A stretch of DNA of 10,740 bases. Source: Thiomargarita sp. (GTDB taxonomy: Bacteria; Pseudomonadota; Gammaproteobacteria; Beggiatoales; Beggiatoaceae). Below, one piece after another: positions 1 to 7,473 of this stretch. Position 1 is the stretch's first letter, and every line of letters begins with the position of its first letter. Location of the stretch: assembly GCA_020721025.1 (NCBI GenBank), contig DYNO01000001.1, positions 24,677-35,416 of the forward strand, given 5' to 3'. The position numbers and the translations under genes are program-made. The notes under the pieces are model-generated. The model made no database searches. It saw nothing but the letters and a program-made list of their open reading frames with translations, and was not told the origin of the DNA.

Positions 1-500
1 GTTTGCCGCAGTTGTAAGATGGCGGTGTTGATATCTCCCTTCAATACTTCAGCATTGCCAGAATAGTTGTCCTTGACCAATTGATTTAAATCACCAATGG
101 CTAACGCGCCAAAAACGTGTTTTAACTCAACTATCAGATGTTGATACTCTTGCAACGATGTTTGTATTTGTTTTAAGGCTTGTCGCTGTTCAATTTCTTT
201 GTGATTTCCATGAATCTTAATTTCTTCTTGGAGATTTCCTGCCGCTACTTGATGGATGAGAGCGGACAAATTATCAAATCGTTGCAGGACATCGCGCAAT
301 ATCCAAATTATCCAGCCGATACACAAGAGAATCAAGACAGCAGACAGACTGATTTTGGTCGTAAATTGATTGTCATCGGGAGTTGATTGAGCCTGTTGCC
401 ACCACATCAGAAAGGTATCGCCTACAAAATAACTCAGCAAAACAAACAGCGGTAGCACAGCAAGTGCGAATTTAACGAGAAAAGAGTTGTGGTTGAACAT
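1..500 (-). CDS. Methyl-accepting chemotaxis protein / HAMP sensor, N-terminal part (truncated by window edge)
   Basis: An open frame runs without a stop from the ATG at 500-498 to the left edge (166 codons read). It begins MFNHNSFLVKFALAVLPL. Two membrane segments are visible, about residues 6-26 and 49-69, separated by a loop of only about 22 residues, so the periplasmic sensing part is minimal. After the second helix comes HAMP-like sequence: VAAGNL near residue 86 and a second copy with IGDLNQLV near 135-142 followed by LKGDIN near 153. This architecture is typical of methyl-accepting chemotaxis proteins, whose signalling domain would lie outside the window, but a HAMP histidine kinase or diguanylate cyclase starts the same way. 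An AGGA ribosome-binding site lies at 512-509, eight bases before the ATG. The gene starts right next to a repeat element (514-654) that probably carries its promoter. Confidence 0.75.
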   Translation of the reverse strand, partial: MFNHNSFLVKFALAVLPLFVLLSYFVGDTFLMWWQQAQSTPDDNQFTTKISLSAVLILLCIGWIIWILRDVLQRFDNLSALIHQVAAGNLQEEIKIHGNHKEIEQRQALKQIQTSLQEYQHLIVELKHVFGALAIGDLNQLVKDNYSGNAEVLKGDINTAILQLRQ

Positions 501-513
501 GGAGAATATCCTG

Positions 514-654
514 TAGTTACAGCAATTCTCAGTATGAAAATAATATCGAAAATATTCAAATAGTTGCGAATTTTAGAAAATTATGGATACTGTTATCAAT
601 TCATTGATTTATAACAAATTCAGGTTTTCATACTGAGAATTGCTGCTATAGTTA
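514..654. mobile_element. Small inverted-repeat element, MITE-like
   Basis: A perfect 21-bp inverted repeat has arms at 520-540 and 625-645 (each arm reads CAGCAATTCTCAGTATG plus AAAA in one orientation). They enclose 84 bp of AT-rich sequence with no open frame. The hexamer TAGTTA flanks both ends as a direct repeat at 514-519 and 649-654; on the right it is three bases outside the arm. Long perfect terminal repeats, no coding capacity and a flanking direct repeat suggest a miniature transposable element. The TA next to the ends would fit an IS630/Tc1-type family, but this is inferred. Alternatively the arms could be two operator sites. Confidence 0.5.
570..599 (-). promoter_or_regulatory. 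Candidate sigma70 promoter inside the repeat element, directed at the chemotaxis gene
   Basis: On the minus strand TTGATA (599-594) is followed after 18 bp by TAAAAT (575-570). Each box matches the sigma70 consensus at five of six positions. It lies about 70 bp upstream of the start codon of the chemotaxis gene and within the loop of the inverted-repeat element. AT-rich DNA yields such matches by chance, so confidence is limited. Confidence 0.35.
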
Positions 655-810
655 TCAAGAACGAATAATTCATTATAAATGTATTATGCTAAAGTTTTGT
701 GATACAGCCAATGCACCGTAAAAAATTACAGAGAAATGTTCTACTTAATAGACTTCCGATTATTTTTTCTTAACAAACGTTGATTTTATCCATATTTGCT
801 AACTGCCACG

Positions 811-1039
811 TTACTTTCGCAACAACACGGGCTTGGTTTTCGCCATTGGCAAAGATTCCAATACTTCCAAACCTTTACCGGATACTTTCGGATAAATTCC
901 TTTTACAGAAATCAAGAAATGATTAAAAATAGAAAACTGAATCGTGCATTTTTTCCTGATCTGTCAAATTTACATCAAACTTCACTGGGTTGTTTTCCTG
1001 TAAAATCATCGGCTTTAATACAAAAGAATATTTGTTAAA
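811..1039 (-). pseudogene. Possible remnant of a broken gene (two short coding-like frames)
   Basis: Downstream of the CbiM-like gene on the same strand are two short frames with protein-like composition. The first reads NKYSFVLKPMILQENNPV and so on, ending VFYF and a stop at 925-923; it has an ATG at 1009. The second, in another frame, contains GIYPKVSGKGLEVLES and ends KPVLLRK with a stop at 813-811. They could be halves of one small protein joined by a frameshift. I do not recognise the family. A plus-strand open frame at 796-1038 overlaps it but looks less protein-like and lacks a convincing ribosome-binding site. Chance coding-like sequence cannot be excluded. Confidence 0.22.
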
Positions 1040-1059
1040 TTATAAATAAAATCAATCAA

Positions 1060-1722
1060 TTATTTTCCCTTCAAATAATGCTGATCGCTGAAACTGCTCA
1101 CCCACGTCGGACGATAAGCAACTAATACAGTCATGATTAAACCATTGATAAAGGCTTCGGGGAATAACATGATGAAAATAAAAGCAGATTCGTCTTTCAA
1201 CTGCATCCATGTGTACGTGCCACTCAATAATAAAATTGCCATGCCTACCAAGCGACTGATTGCCATTGATAACGCACCACCAAAAAAGGCTGAACCGTAA
1301 ATGTAGATAAAAAAATGTTTTGGTAGCGAGAAATATAAAATTTTGAACAAGCCAAAGGTGATTGCGATGGGAATCATGCCGTTGACCCACAGATTGAGTG
1401 AGTAATTCATCCAATCGCCAACCCCTTCAAATGTCAAACAAAGTTGTGCAATACTGACAGCGAACACCGCAAATTGCCAACCAAACATTAGCGTGACACT
1501 GGTGACTAACAACAGGTGAAATTCCATGCCTCCTGTAATCCCAACACTACTACGCCATGCCAACCAGAGCAAAATACTGGCAGCAAAAAAAACATTCGCA
1601 TCGTCAGCACGTTTGAGGTGGTACCACGGAGCAGAAAACAATGAAAACAATAAGATAGCGGCATAGCCCAGATGTGCAATCAGTAGCCATGTAACAGAGA
1701 GGTGAACGGCGGCAAGATTCAT
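1060..1722 (-). CDS. CbiM-like integral membrane protein (COG3235, energy-coupling factor ABC transporter permease family)
   Basis: This 220-residue protein is almost entirely hydrophobic, with about six membrane segments. The C-terminal block FPEAFINGLI (187-196) followed by YRPTWVSSFSDQHYL (203-217) is the signature I associate with the COG3235 group of predicted permeases related to CbiM, the substrate-binding membrane component of cobalt/nickel energy-coupling factor transporters. The N-terminal metal-binding MHI motif of true CbiM is absent. No transmembrane CbiQ-type or ATPase partner is encoded nearby, so substrate and mechanism are unknown; these solitary proteins are usually annotated by homology only. 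I chose the ATG at 1722; a TTG at 1740 would add six residues (MNLISY). Neither start has an obvious ribosome-binding site. The gene is 127 bp after ppiD on the same strand, with no clear terminator between, so read-through from ppiD is possible. Confidence 0.75.
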   Translation of the reverse strand: MNLAAVHLSVTWLLIAHLGYAAILLFSLFSAPWYHLKRADDANVFFAASILLWLAWRSSVGITGGMEFHLLLVTSVTLMFGWQFAVFAVSIAQLCLTFEGVGDWMNYSLNLWVNGMIPIAITFGLFKILYFSLPKHFFIYIYGSAFFGGALSMAISRLVGMAILLLSGTYTWMQLKDESAFIFIMLFPEAFINGLIMTVLVAYRPTWVSSFSDQHYLKGK

Positions 1723-1849
1723 ATAGGAAATGAGGTTCAATTAAGAAAAACAATGAGACAGGAAAAATTAGTTGCATCTCAATCAGACTCAAGCAATCTT
1801 TCCTGCCATCAAGCGATGTGGACGGTAAAACCGAGCAATTTTTCAAAAA

Positions 1850-3766
1850 TTACTTAATCTTGTCTGCATAAACTTTGATTTTATTTGCAGATTTCAGCCC
1901 ACCGACCAATTGTTGAAAATCACTTTCGCCCACCGCCATGCGTACCGGTTCCACCTTCTCGGCATTTTTATTTTCAGTAACTTCACCTTCTTTCACGCCC
2001 AACAGCGCAAACAGCGCGTAATCACCATTGCCCAGTTTAACTGTTTGATATAACGCACGTTCTTGGTCTGGTGTACCCAATTTAAATGCTTGTTGCACGA
2101 CGAGCGGATAGGGGAAGGTTGAAACCGATTTTTTCACCCATTGCGAATTTGCCCAACTTAGTTGATTGTCTTGCGCCAAAGTGTTTGGATCAACTTGTTG
2201 TTTCAATTGGGCTAATAATGAGTCTGCCAACTTTTGGGCTTCTGCTTGCATTTTCTCAGTTTTCAATAAGTTACTGATTTCTGCCTTGACTTCTTCCAGA
2301 GGCTTTGACTTGGGCAATTCGTGATTTTTCAACCGCAATACCATGACGTGCATCGTGTCCAGTTCCACGACTTCACTATTATAGTTATCTTTCAACACGT
2401 TATCCGCAAATGCTGCTTTCAATACCGCCGGTTTGGAAAAAATGGGGTCGTTCGCTATCCCGGTTCGGTCAAATATCCCGCTGTCTTTCACTTTAAAATT
2501 CATGGTGTTAGCCAAGACATCCAAGCTATTCGGATTTTCAAACGCCAAGTTTGCAAATTGCTCTTGCTGCGTGTAAAACTCAGTTTCTGCTTGCTCTTTT
2601 TGCAATGCCGCTTTTAATTCCACTTTCACTTCGTCAAAACTGCGGACAGATTCTGGTTTACTTTCAATCCGTTGGATGATGTGAAATCCAAATTGACTTT
2701 TCACCGGCGCGCTGCTGACTTCGCCATCTTTCAACGCAATGACGGCTTCTTCAAACGGTTTGACCATTGCCTCTTCACCGAACCAGCTTAAATCGCCACC
2801 GCTGTTCTTGCTGCCCGGATCGTCAGAATATTGTTTTGCGAGTTCTTCAATCGTTTGACCGGCTTGATGTTTTGCTAATAAATCTTGCGCTTTCTTCTCG
2901 GCTGCGGCAATTTGCTCAGGCGTGGCATTATTTTCAGTTTTTACCAAGATGTGACGCGCGTGCCATTGGGGCGGCGTGGTATAAGTTGCCTTGCGTTCCT
3001 CATACCGTTGTTTTAACATGTCTTCCGTTGGTTCTTCTTTTGAAGGAATTTCCGCATTAGAAAATTCAACGTATTGCACGCTTATTTTTTCCGGAGTCAT
3101 GTAATTTTGCGGGTGCGCCTTGTAATGGGCTTCAATTTCCGCATCGGTCACAGTGACAGTCGATTCAAAACGTTGCGTGGGGATTAATAAATAGGTGACT
3201 AACCGTTGTTGTTCTTCCAATTTGGCGCGTTGCTGTTGATCGTAAGTGGTTAAAAATGCAGAGCGACTTATGCCTTGTTGCAGTTGTTCGACCAATAGTT
3301 CCCGCCGCATCCGCCCTTCAAACATCGCGGGTTGAAATCCTTGGGCTTGCAATACTTGTTCATACGCTACTTGGGAAAATTTGCCCTGATCTTGGAAATA
3401 AGGCAGGTTGTGCAGATGGGCTAATAATGAAGCATCGCTGATTCTAAGTCCATGATTATAGGAAGTCTGTAGCAGGACTTCATGTTCAATCATGCGGTCG
3501 AGGGTGTTTTGACGAATTTGAGCGTCCATAAACGATAAATCCATGCCGGGTTGTTTTATCATGGCGCGCAATTGACGTTGTTGCATTTGCACTTCATTGT
3601 CAAAATCGTGTTGCTTAATTTCGACATCATTAACCATCGCAACAGCAAGTTTTTGTGGGGGTGAAACATATTCGTTGATTCCCCAAAGAGCAAAGGGAAT
3701 GGCGATTAAAATGACAATCACCCAAGCCAACCAACCGTGCGCTCTATCACGAATGCTTTGTAACAT
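1850..3766 (-). CDS. ppiD: Periplasmic folding chaperone PpiD (SurA_N / parvulin domain)
   Basis: This 638-residue protein matches PpiD, a chaperone anchored in the inner membrane that meets secreted proteins as they leave the Sec translocon. It starts MLQSIRDRAHGWLAWVIVIL, with one membrane helix at about 12-32 and the rest periplasmic. Residues 36-200 form the SurA_N-like chaperone region (NEVQMQQRQLRAMIKQPG, TLDRMIEHEVLLQ). The parvulin domain spans about 268-368: WHARHILVK at the start, YSDDPGSKNSGGDLSWFG in the middle and FGFHIIQRIESK at the end. The C-terminal half is a second chaperone-like region. In E. coli PpiD the parvulin domain is inactive as an isomerase, so activity should not be assumed. 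The length is close to E. coli PpiD (623). The ATG at 3766 has a good AGGA site seven bases upstream; an in-frame upstream extension to 3871 would place about 35 polar residues before the anchor and is rejected. An intrinsic terminator separates it from the tRNA genes, so it must have its own promoter in 3767-3924, which I could not place with certainty. Confidence 0.95.
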   Translation of the reverse strand: MLQSIRDRAHGWLAWVIVILIAIPFALWGINEYVSPPQKLAVAMVNDVEIKQHDFDNEVQMQQRQLRAMIKQPGMDLSFMDAQIRQNTLDRMIEHEVLLQTSYNHGLRISDASLLAHLHNLPYFQDQGKFSQVAYEQVLQAQGFQPAMFEGRMRRELLVEQLQQGISRSAFLTTYDQQQRAKLEEQQRLVTYLLIPTQRFESTVTVTDAEIEAHYKAHPQNYMTPEKISVQYVEFSNAEIPSKEEPTEDMLKQRYEERKATYTTPPQWHARHILVKTENNATPEQIAAAEKKAQDLLAKHQAGQTIEELAKQYSDDPGSKNSGGDLSWFGEEAMVKPFEEAVIALKDGEVSSAPVKSQFGFHIIQRIESKPESVRSFDEVKVELKAALQKEQAETEFYTQQEQFANLAFENPNSLDVLANTMNFKVKDSGIFDRTGIANDPIFSKPAVLKAAFADNVLKDNYNSEVVELDTMHVMVLRLKNHELPKSKPLEEVKAEISNLLKTEKMQAEAQKLADSLLAQLKQQVDPNTLAQDNQLSWANSQWVKKSVSTFPYPLVVQQAFKLGTPDQERALYQTVKLGNGDYALFALLGVKEGEVTENKNAEKVEPVRMAVGESDFQQLVGGLKSANKIKVYADKIK

Positions 3767-3924
3767 GATATTTTCCTGTGTCTGAGATGTTATCTGATCG
3801 TGGTCAGTTTGTGATTTTAAGAGGTAACTAATTCGTAAGTTCTTTAAAATCTGGGCAAGTTGAGACCACAATTATGATTTGATAAATGAGGTACGTTGAT
3901 GCCATTTTACAACGCGACGAGCAC

Positions 3925-3961
3925 AAAAAAAAGCGCATCATGTCTTCCACAAATGCGCCTT
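3925..3961 (-). terminator. Rho-independent terminator of the tRNA-Val/tRNA-Asp operon
   Basis: Fifteen bases after the tRNA-Asp 3' end the minus strand reads AAGGCGCAT, a 14-base loop, then ATGCGC and eight or more T residues. The stem is nine base pairs with one G-U pair, GC-rich in its core, and the T tract follows immediately (3932-3925). It ends the tRNA transcript before ppiD. Confidence 0.85.
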
Positions 3962-3976
3962 CTTTATGATGAATTC

Positions 3977-4053
3977 TGGCGGAGCGGACGGGACTCGAAC
4001 CCGCGACCCCGGCAGTGACAGTGCCGTATTCTAACCAACTGAACTACCGCTCC
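3977..4053 (-). tRNA. tRNA-Asp (anticodon GUC)
   Basis: The minus strand gives a full 77-nt cloverleaf. The acceptor stem GGAGCGG (4053-4047) pairs with CCGCTCC, followed by discriminator G and an encoded CCA (3979-3977). The D arm contains AGTTCAGTTGGTTAGA, the anticodon stem-loop is CGGCA CTGTCAC TGCCG with GTC at 4019-4017, and the T arm carries GGTTCGAGTCC. It is very close to E. coli tRNA-Asp. It lies 61 bp after tRNA-Val and is probably processed from the same transcript. Confidence 0.98.
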
Positions 4054-4114
4054 AAACAATTTCTAAAGATGCACATTATAACACATCTTGTTATCGGTAA
4101 AAACCACAATTTTA

Positions 4115-4187
4115 TGGGTGTTGAGGGGATCGAACCCCCGACATTCGCCTTGTAAGGGCGACGCTCTCCCAGCTGAGCTAAACACCC
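4115..4187 (-). tRNA. tRNA-Val (anticodon UAC), 3' CCA not encoded
   Basis: The minus strand gives a 73-nt cloverleaf. The acceptor stem GGGTGTT (4187-4181) pairs with AACACCC, followed by discriminator A at 4115. The D arm is AGCTCAGCTGGGAGAGC, the anticodon loop is CTTACAA between GCC and GGC, and the T arm has GGTTCGATCC. It closely resembles E. coli tRNA-Val. The three bases after the discriminator read TAA rather than CCA, so the CCA end must be added by tRNA nucleotidyltransferase, unlike the neighbouring tRNA-Asp. It is the first gene of a two-tRNA unit, with its own promoter just upstream. Confidence 0.97.
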
Positions 4188-4205
4188 AACCGATTAAAAG
4201 AGGCA

Positions 4206-4234
4206 ATTATATAGAAAAGCATTCTGAAAAGCAA
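4206..4234 (-). promoter_or_regulatory. Strong sigma70 promoter for the tRNA-Val/tRNA-Asp unit
   Basis: On the minus strand TTGCTT (4234-4229) is followed after exactly 17 bp by a perfect TATAAT (4211-4206). Transcription would start near 4199, about 12 nt before the 5' end of tRNA-Val. The -35 box begins directly after the hupB stop codon (4237-4235), so the promoter fills the whole 47-bp gap between hupB and the tRNA. Confidence 0.8.
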
Positions 4235-4510
4235 CTACTGATTTAATGCGTCTTTGAGCGATTTACCGGGTTTAAAAATCGGCACTCGCGCTTCCCTGAT
4301 AGTAATGATATCGCCGGTACGTGGATTGCGTCCCGTTCGTGCTGCACGTTCTCTGACGCTGAAAGTGCCAAATCCAATCAACGTCACCGTATCGTTTTCT
4401 ACTAAGGCTTGTTTAATGTTGTCCATCACTGCGTCAACTGCTTGAGATGCTTTGGCTTTTGGCACACCTAAAGATTCTGCAACCTTGTCAACCAAATCAG
4501 ATTTATTCAC
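4235..4510 (-). CDS. hupB: DNA-binding protein HU (beta-type)
   Basis: This 91-residue protein has the standard length for HU. It shows the helical dimerisation part MNKSDLVDKVAESLGVPKAK, the turn GFGTF (46-50) and the DNA-embracing arm with RTGRNPRTG (58-66), including the proline at 63 that intercalates between base pairs, then FKPGKSLKDAL. HU bends and compacts DNA as a dimer in the nucleoid and helps replication, recombination and transcription control. The adjacent lon gene supports the beta (HupB) assignment; IHF subunits would show different arm residues and gene context. A strong ribosome-binding site, AGGGGGAG, lies six bases before the ATG. A candidate promoter is TTGACT (4595-4590), 17 bp, TACGTT (4572-4567); its -10 box is poor. 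Confidence 0.96.
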   Translation of the reverse strand: MNKSDLVDKVAESLGVPKAKASQAVDAVMDNIKQALVENDTVTLIGFGTFSVRERAARTGRNPRTGDIITIREARVPIFKPGKSLKDALNQ

Positions 4511-4566
4511 TTCTCCCCCTTTTCACGTGGTGTCAAATCATTGACTCATTTGTATTAACAACTAAC

Positions 4567-4595
4567 AACGTATGTAGTGCTGTCAGGTCAGTCAA
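4567..4595 (-). promoter_or_regulatory. Candidate hupB promoter
   Basis: On the minus strand TTGACT (4595-4590, five of six to the -35 consensus) and TACGTT (4572-4567, only three of six) are 17 bp apart, leaving a leader of about 50 nt before hupB. The position fits, but the -10 box is weak, so another start site is possible. Confidence 0.3.
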
Positions 4596-4711
4596 ATGGG
4601 TCTCTTTTCATGCACTTGACACCTAATTCACCGCATATTGCATAACTACTTTAAATAAACACACTTCAGATGCTTATTTTCACATAGAAACAATTTTTGA
4701 CTTGTTGACTT

Positions 4712-4829
4712 TCAATAGTTCGGACAGTTCCAAAATTATACTTTAATATCAATCAGTTATTGAATTAGCAAAATAACTATAACTTATTGATTTTTGTAAG
4801 TAGTTGTGGAAAACTGTCCAAATTATTGA
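4712..4829. repeat. Nested inverted repeat in the lon-hupB spacer
   Basis: Outer arms at 4712-4729 (TCAATAGTTCGGACAGTT) and 4812-4829 match in inverted orientation at 16 of 18 positions, and further matching bases follow on the inside after a 2-base slip. A second inverted repeat, AGTTATT at 4755-4761 and AATAACT at 4772-4778, lies inside with nearly the same centre. The whole 118-bp unit could be a degenerate miniature element or a pair of binding sites for a regulator of hupB. Confidence 0.45.
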
Positions 4830-4991
4830 CTTTAGGATGCCAAATTTGCTCCCGAATAGCAACAACGAGTTATCAGTTGAAAGTGTCTCGGTACGTGTAT
4901 TATCATTTCAACTAAAATCACATCAAACCGGTTCTATACAATGGATAAGCGTATAAAAGCAAGCGTGGCAATTATAGCAGGACGGAGCATT

Positions 4992-7433
4992 TCAATGCGT
5001 TTGTATTGTCTGATTGGGTAGCGTGGGTGCGTTTTCTTCTGCTAATCCGGGCTCTTTTTTCGGCTCTTCCTGTACTTTGGGCATGGGCATGGTTTGTAGC
5101 GCGTGTTGTAATACTTCATCAATCCAACGCACCGGGATCAGTTGCAAATTATTTTTAATATTTTCAGGAATTTCTTGCAGATCACGACGATTTTCTTCAG
5201 GAATTAACACCGTGCGAATCCCCCCGCGTAATGCTGCCAATAACTTTTCCTTCAAACCGCCTATCGGTAAAACTTCCCCGCGCAAGGTAATTTCCCCCGT
5301 CATTGCCACATCGGCGCGCACGGGAATGTTGGTCAATACCGATACCATCGCAGTGCACATGCCCACACCCGCACTCGGACCATCTTTCGGAGTCGCACCT
5401 TCGGGAACGTGGATGTGAATATCGTATTTTTGGTAAAACTCAGCATCAATCCCTAGACTAATCGCCCGTCCACGCACCACACTCAATGCCGCTTGAATGG
5501 ATTCCTGCATCACATCGCCCAATTGCCCGGTATAGATCAATTTTCCCTTGCCCGGCATGACTGCTGCTTCGATGGTCAACAAATCGCCACCAACCTCTGT
5601 CCACGCCAATCCAGTGACCAAGCCAATGCGATCTTGCTCTTCCGCCCGTCCATAACGAAATCGTTGCACACCCAAATATTTTTCAATATTATCAGACGTG
5701 ATGATCATCTTATGGCTTTTTGAATCCAATAAAATCTCTTTGACGACTTTACGGCAGATTTTCGCAAGTTCCCGTTCCAAATTCCGCACGCCCGCTTCCC
5801 GACTGTAAAAACGGATGATGTCTTGAATGGCTTCTTCGGTAATCACCAATTCTCCGTGCTTTAACCCATTGTTGCGAATCTGTTTCTCGACCAAATATTG
5901 TTTTGCAATGTTGATTTTTTCATCTTCAGTGTAGCCAGAAATCCGAATCACTTCCATGCGATCCAATAATGCTGGCGGAATATTCAACGTATTTGCGGTC
6001 GCGACAAACATCACATCGGAAAGATCATAATCGACTTCGAGATAATGGTCATTAAACGTATGATTTTGCTCAGGGTCTAATACTTCCAACAATGCGGAAG
6101 ATGGATCACCGCGAAAATCAGTGGACATTTTATCGACTTCATCAAGCAAAAATAACGGATTTTTCGACTTAATTTTCGACAAATTTTGAATAATTTTGCC
6201 CGGCATCGAACCAATGTAAGTGCGCCGATGCCCACGAATTTCTGCTTCATCTCGCACCCCACCGAGAGACATTCGCACAAATTTTCGCCCCGTCGCCCGT
6301 GCAATTGATTGACCTAACGAGGTTTTTCCCACCCCCGGCGGGCCCACCAAACATAACACCGGTCCCTTAAGTTTTTTCACCCGTTGTTGCACCGCGAGAT
6401 ATTCCAAAATCCGTTCTTTGACCTTTTCTAATCCGTAATGATCATGCTCTAAAATTTCTTCAGCATTGGTCAAATCCCGACTGATCTTGGTGCGTACTTT
6501 CCAAGGGACACCGATCATCACGTCGATATAGTTACGAACCACAGTGGCTTCTGCAGACATCGGCGACATCATCTTGAGTTTATTCAATTCAGAGACCGCT
6601 TTTTCATACGCTTCCTTGGGCATTCCCGCCTTGTCGATCTTTTTCACCAAATCTTCAATTTCATTTGGAGAATCTTCAAGTTCGCCCAATTCTTTCTGAA
6701 TCGCCTTCATTTGCTCGTTCAGATAATATTCGCGTTGGCTTTTTTCCATCTGCCCCTTGACGCGTTTTCTAATCCGTTTTTCCACTTGCAACAAGTCAAT
6801 TTCCGATTCCAACAAGCCGACCAGATGTTCCAACCGCTGGCGTACTTCGATGATTTCCAACATCTTTTGCTTTTCATCAATTTTGACCGCAAGATGGGCA
6901 GCAATGATATCTGCCAACCGACCGGGATCTGCGATATTGGCGAGGGAATTGAGAATTTCGGGAGGAATTTTTTTATTCAGTTTGATGTACTGATCAAAAC
7001 GCGAAATCGCAGCGCGTGATAACACTTCAATTTCCCGCTCATCGACTCCAATCTTGGAATGTAGCAATTTCAGTTGTGCGATAAATACATTATCAATGCT
7101 CAGAAATTCAAGGACTTGGGCGCGCTGTCCCCCTTCAACCAAAACTTTAATCGTACCGTCGGGGAGTTTCAGCAGTTGCAGAATATTAGAAATCGTGCCT
7201 ATTCTGTGGATATCGCTGATATTGGGATCATCTTCTGACGCATTTTTTTGGGCAATCAGCAAGATTTGTTTCGATTCACTCATCGCTTTTTCAAGGGCGT
7301 GAATCGACTTTTCTCTGCCAACAAACAATGGAATAACCATATGCGGATAGACAACCACATCTCGTAATGGGAGTACCGCCAAAACGTTTTGCGCGCCTTC
7401 GACCGATTTCGATGTTTTGTCTTCATATGGCAT
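4992..7433 (-). CDS. lon: ATP-dependent protease Lon (class A)
   Basis: This 813-residue protein carries all three Lon parts. The N-terminal substrate-binding domain begins LAVLPLRDVVVYPHMVIPLF (about 18-37) and runs to about 210, then comes a coiled-coil region. The AAA+ module has Walker A GPPGVGKT (364-371) and Walker B FLLDEVDK (428-435). The protease domain has KDGPSAGVG, with nucleophile Ser687, and GGLKEKLLAA, with catalytic Lys730 43 residues later, the same spacing as in E. coli (Ser679/Lys722). Lon forms a cytoplasmic hexamer that unfolds and degrades misfolded proteins and short-lived regulators. The C-terminus has an extra tail of about 30 residues rich in Pro, Glu and Lys (PKVQEEPKKEPGLAEENAP). 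I chose the ATG at 7433 because GAGGA lies eight bases upstream; a TTG at 7469 would add 12 residues. A heat-shock-like promoter lies just upstream. hupB follows in the same direction after a 481-bp gap, so it is probably expressed separately. Confidence 0.98.
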   Translation of the reverse strand: MPYEDKTSKSVEGAQNVLAVLPLRDVVVYPHMVIPLFVGREKSIHALEKAMSESKQILLIAQKNASEDDPNISDIHRIGTISNILQLLKLPDGTIKVLVEGGQRAQVLEFLSIDNVFIAQLKLLHSKIGVDEREIEVLSRAAISRFDQYIKLNKKIPPEILNSLANIADPGRLADIIAAHLAVKIDEKQKMLEIIEVRQRLEHLVGLLESEIDLLQVEKRIRKRVKGQMEKSQREYYLNEQMKAIQKELGELEDSPNEIEDLVKKIDKAGMPKEAYEKAVSELNKLKMMSPMSAEATVVRNYIDVMIGVPWKVRTKISRDLTNAEEILEHDHYGLEKVKERILEYLAVQQRVKKLKGPVLCLVGPPGVGKTSLGQSIARATGRKFVRMSLGGVRDEAEIRGHRRTYIGSMPGKIIQNLSKIKSKNPLFLLDEVDKMSTDFRGDPSSALLEVLDPEQNHTFNDHYLEVDYDLSDVMFVATANTLNIPPALLDRMEVIRISGYTEDEKINIAKQYLVEKQIRNNGLKHGELVITEEAIQDIIRFYSREAGVRNLERELAKICRKVVKEILLDSKSHKMIITSDNIEKYLGVQRFRYGRAEEQDRIGLVTGLAWTEVGGDLLTIEAAVMPGKGKLIYTGQLGDVMQESIQAALSVVRGRAISLGIDAEFYQKYDIHIHVPEGATPKDGPSAGVGMCTAMVSVLTNIPVRADVAMTGEITLRGEVLPIGGLKEKLLAALRGGIRTVLIPEENRRDLQEIPENIKNNLQLIPVRWIDEVLQHALQTMPMPKVQEEPKKEPGLAEENAPTLPNQTIQTH

Positions 7434-7473
7434 GGAGTAAATCCTCTTTTTTAGGGTGAAAATGTTCAAAAGT

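Larger units (their letters stand above)
4511..4991. other. Intergenic region between lon and hupB (481 bp)
   Basis: No gene is seen on either strand. The part next to hupB holds its ribosome-binding site and probable promoter. The middle carries a nested inverted repeat (4712-4829). Near lon there is another inverted repeat: AGTTGAAA/TTTCAACT arms around 4876-4915, with a loop of about 23 bases and no T tract. No intrinsic terminator for lon was recognised. Confidence 0.7.

Noticed and set aside
796..1038. 80-codon plus-strand open frame
   Set aside because: No ribosome-binding site, no recognisable motif, and the opposite strand shows better coding-like fragments.
1604..1846. 80-codon minus-strand open frame between ppiD and the CbiM-like gene
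   Set aside because: It overlaps the well-supported CbiM-like gene in another frame and has no domain or ribosome-binding site.
1741..1849. Intrinsic terminator after ppiD
   Set aside because: AATTTTTGAAAAATT is symmetric but has no loop or GC-rich stem, and the CAGGAAA/TTTCCTG pair has a long spacer and no T tract.
3767..3871. 35-residue N-terminal extension of PpiD
   Set aside because: The internal ATG at 3766 has a clear ribosome-binding site and gives the canonical MLQSIRDRAHGW start; the extension is polar and lies before the membrane anchor.
7434..7469. TTG start adding 12 residues to Lon
   Set aside because: The ATG at 7433 has GAGGA at proper spacing, and the extension would include the promoter-proximal leader.
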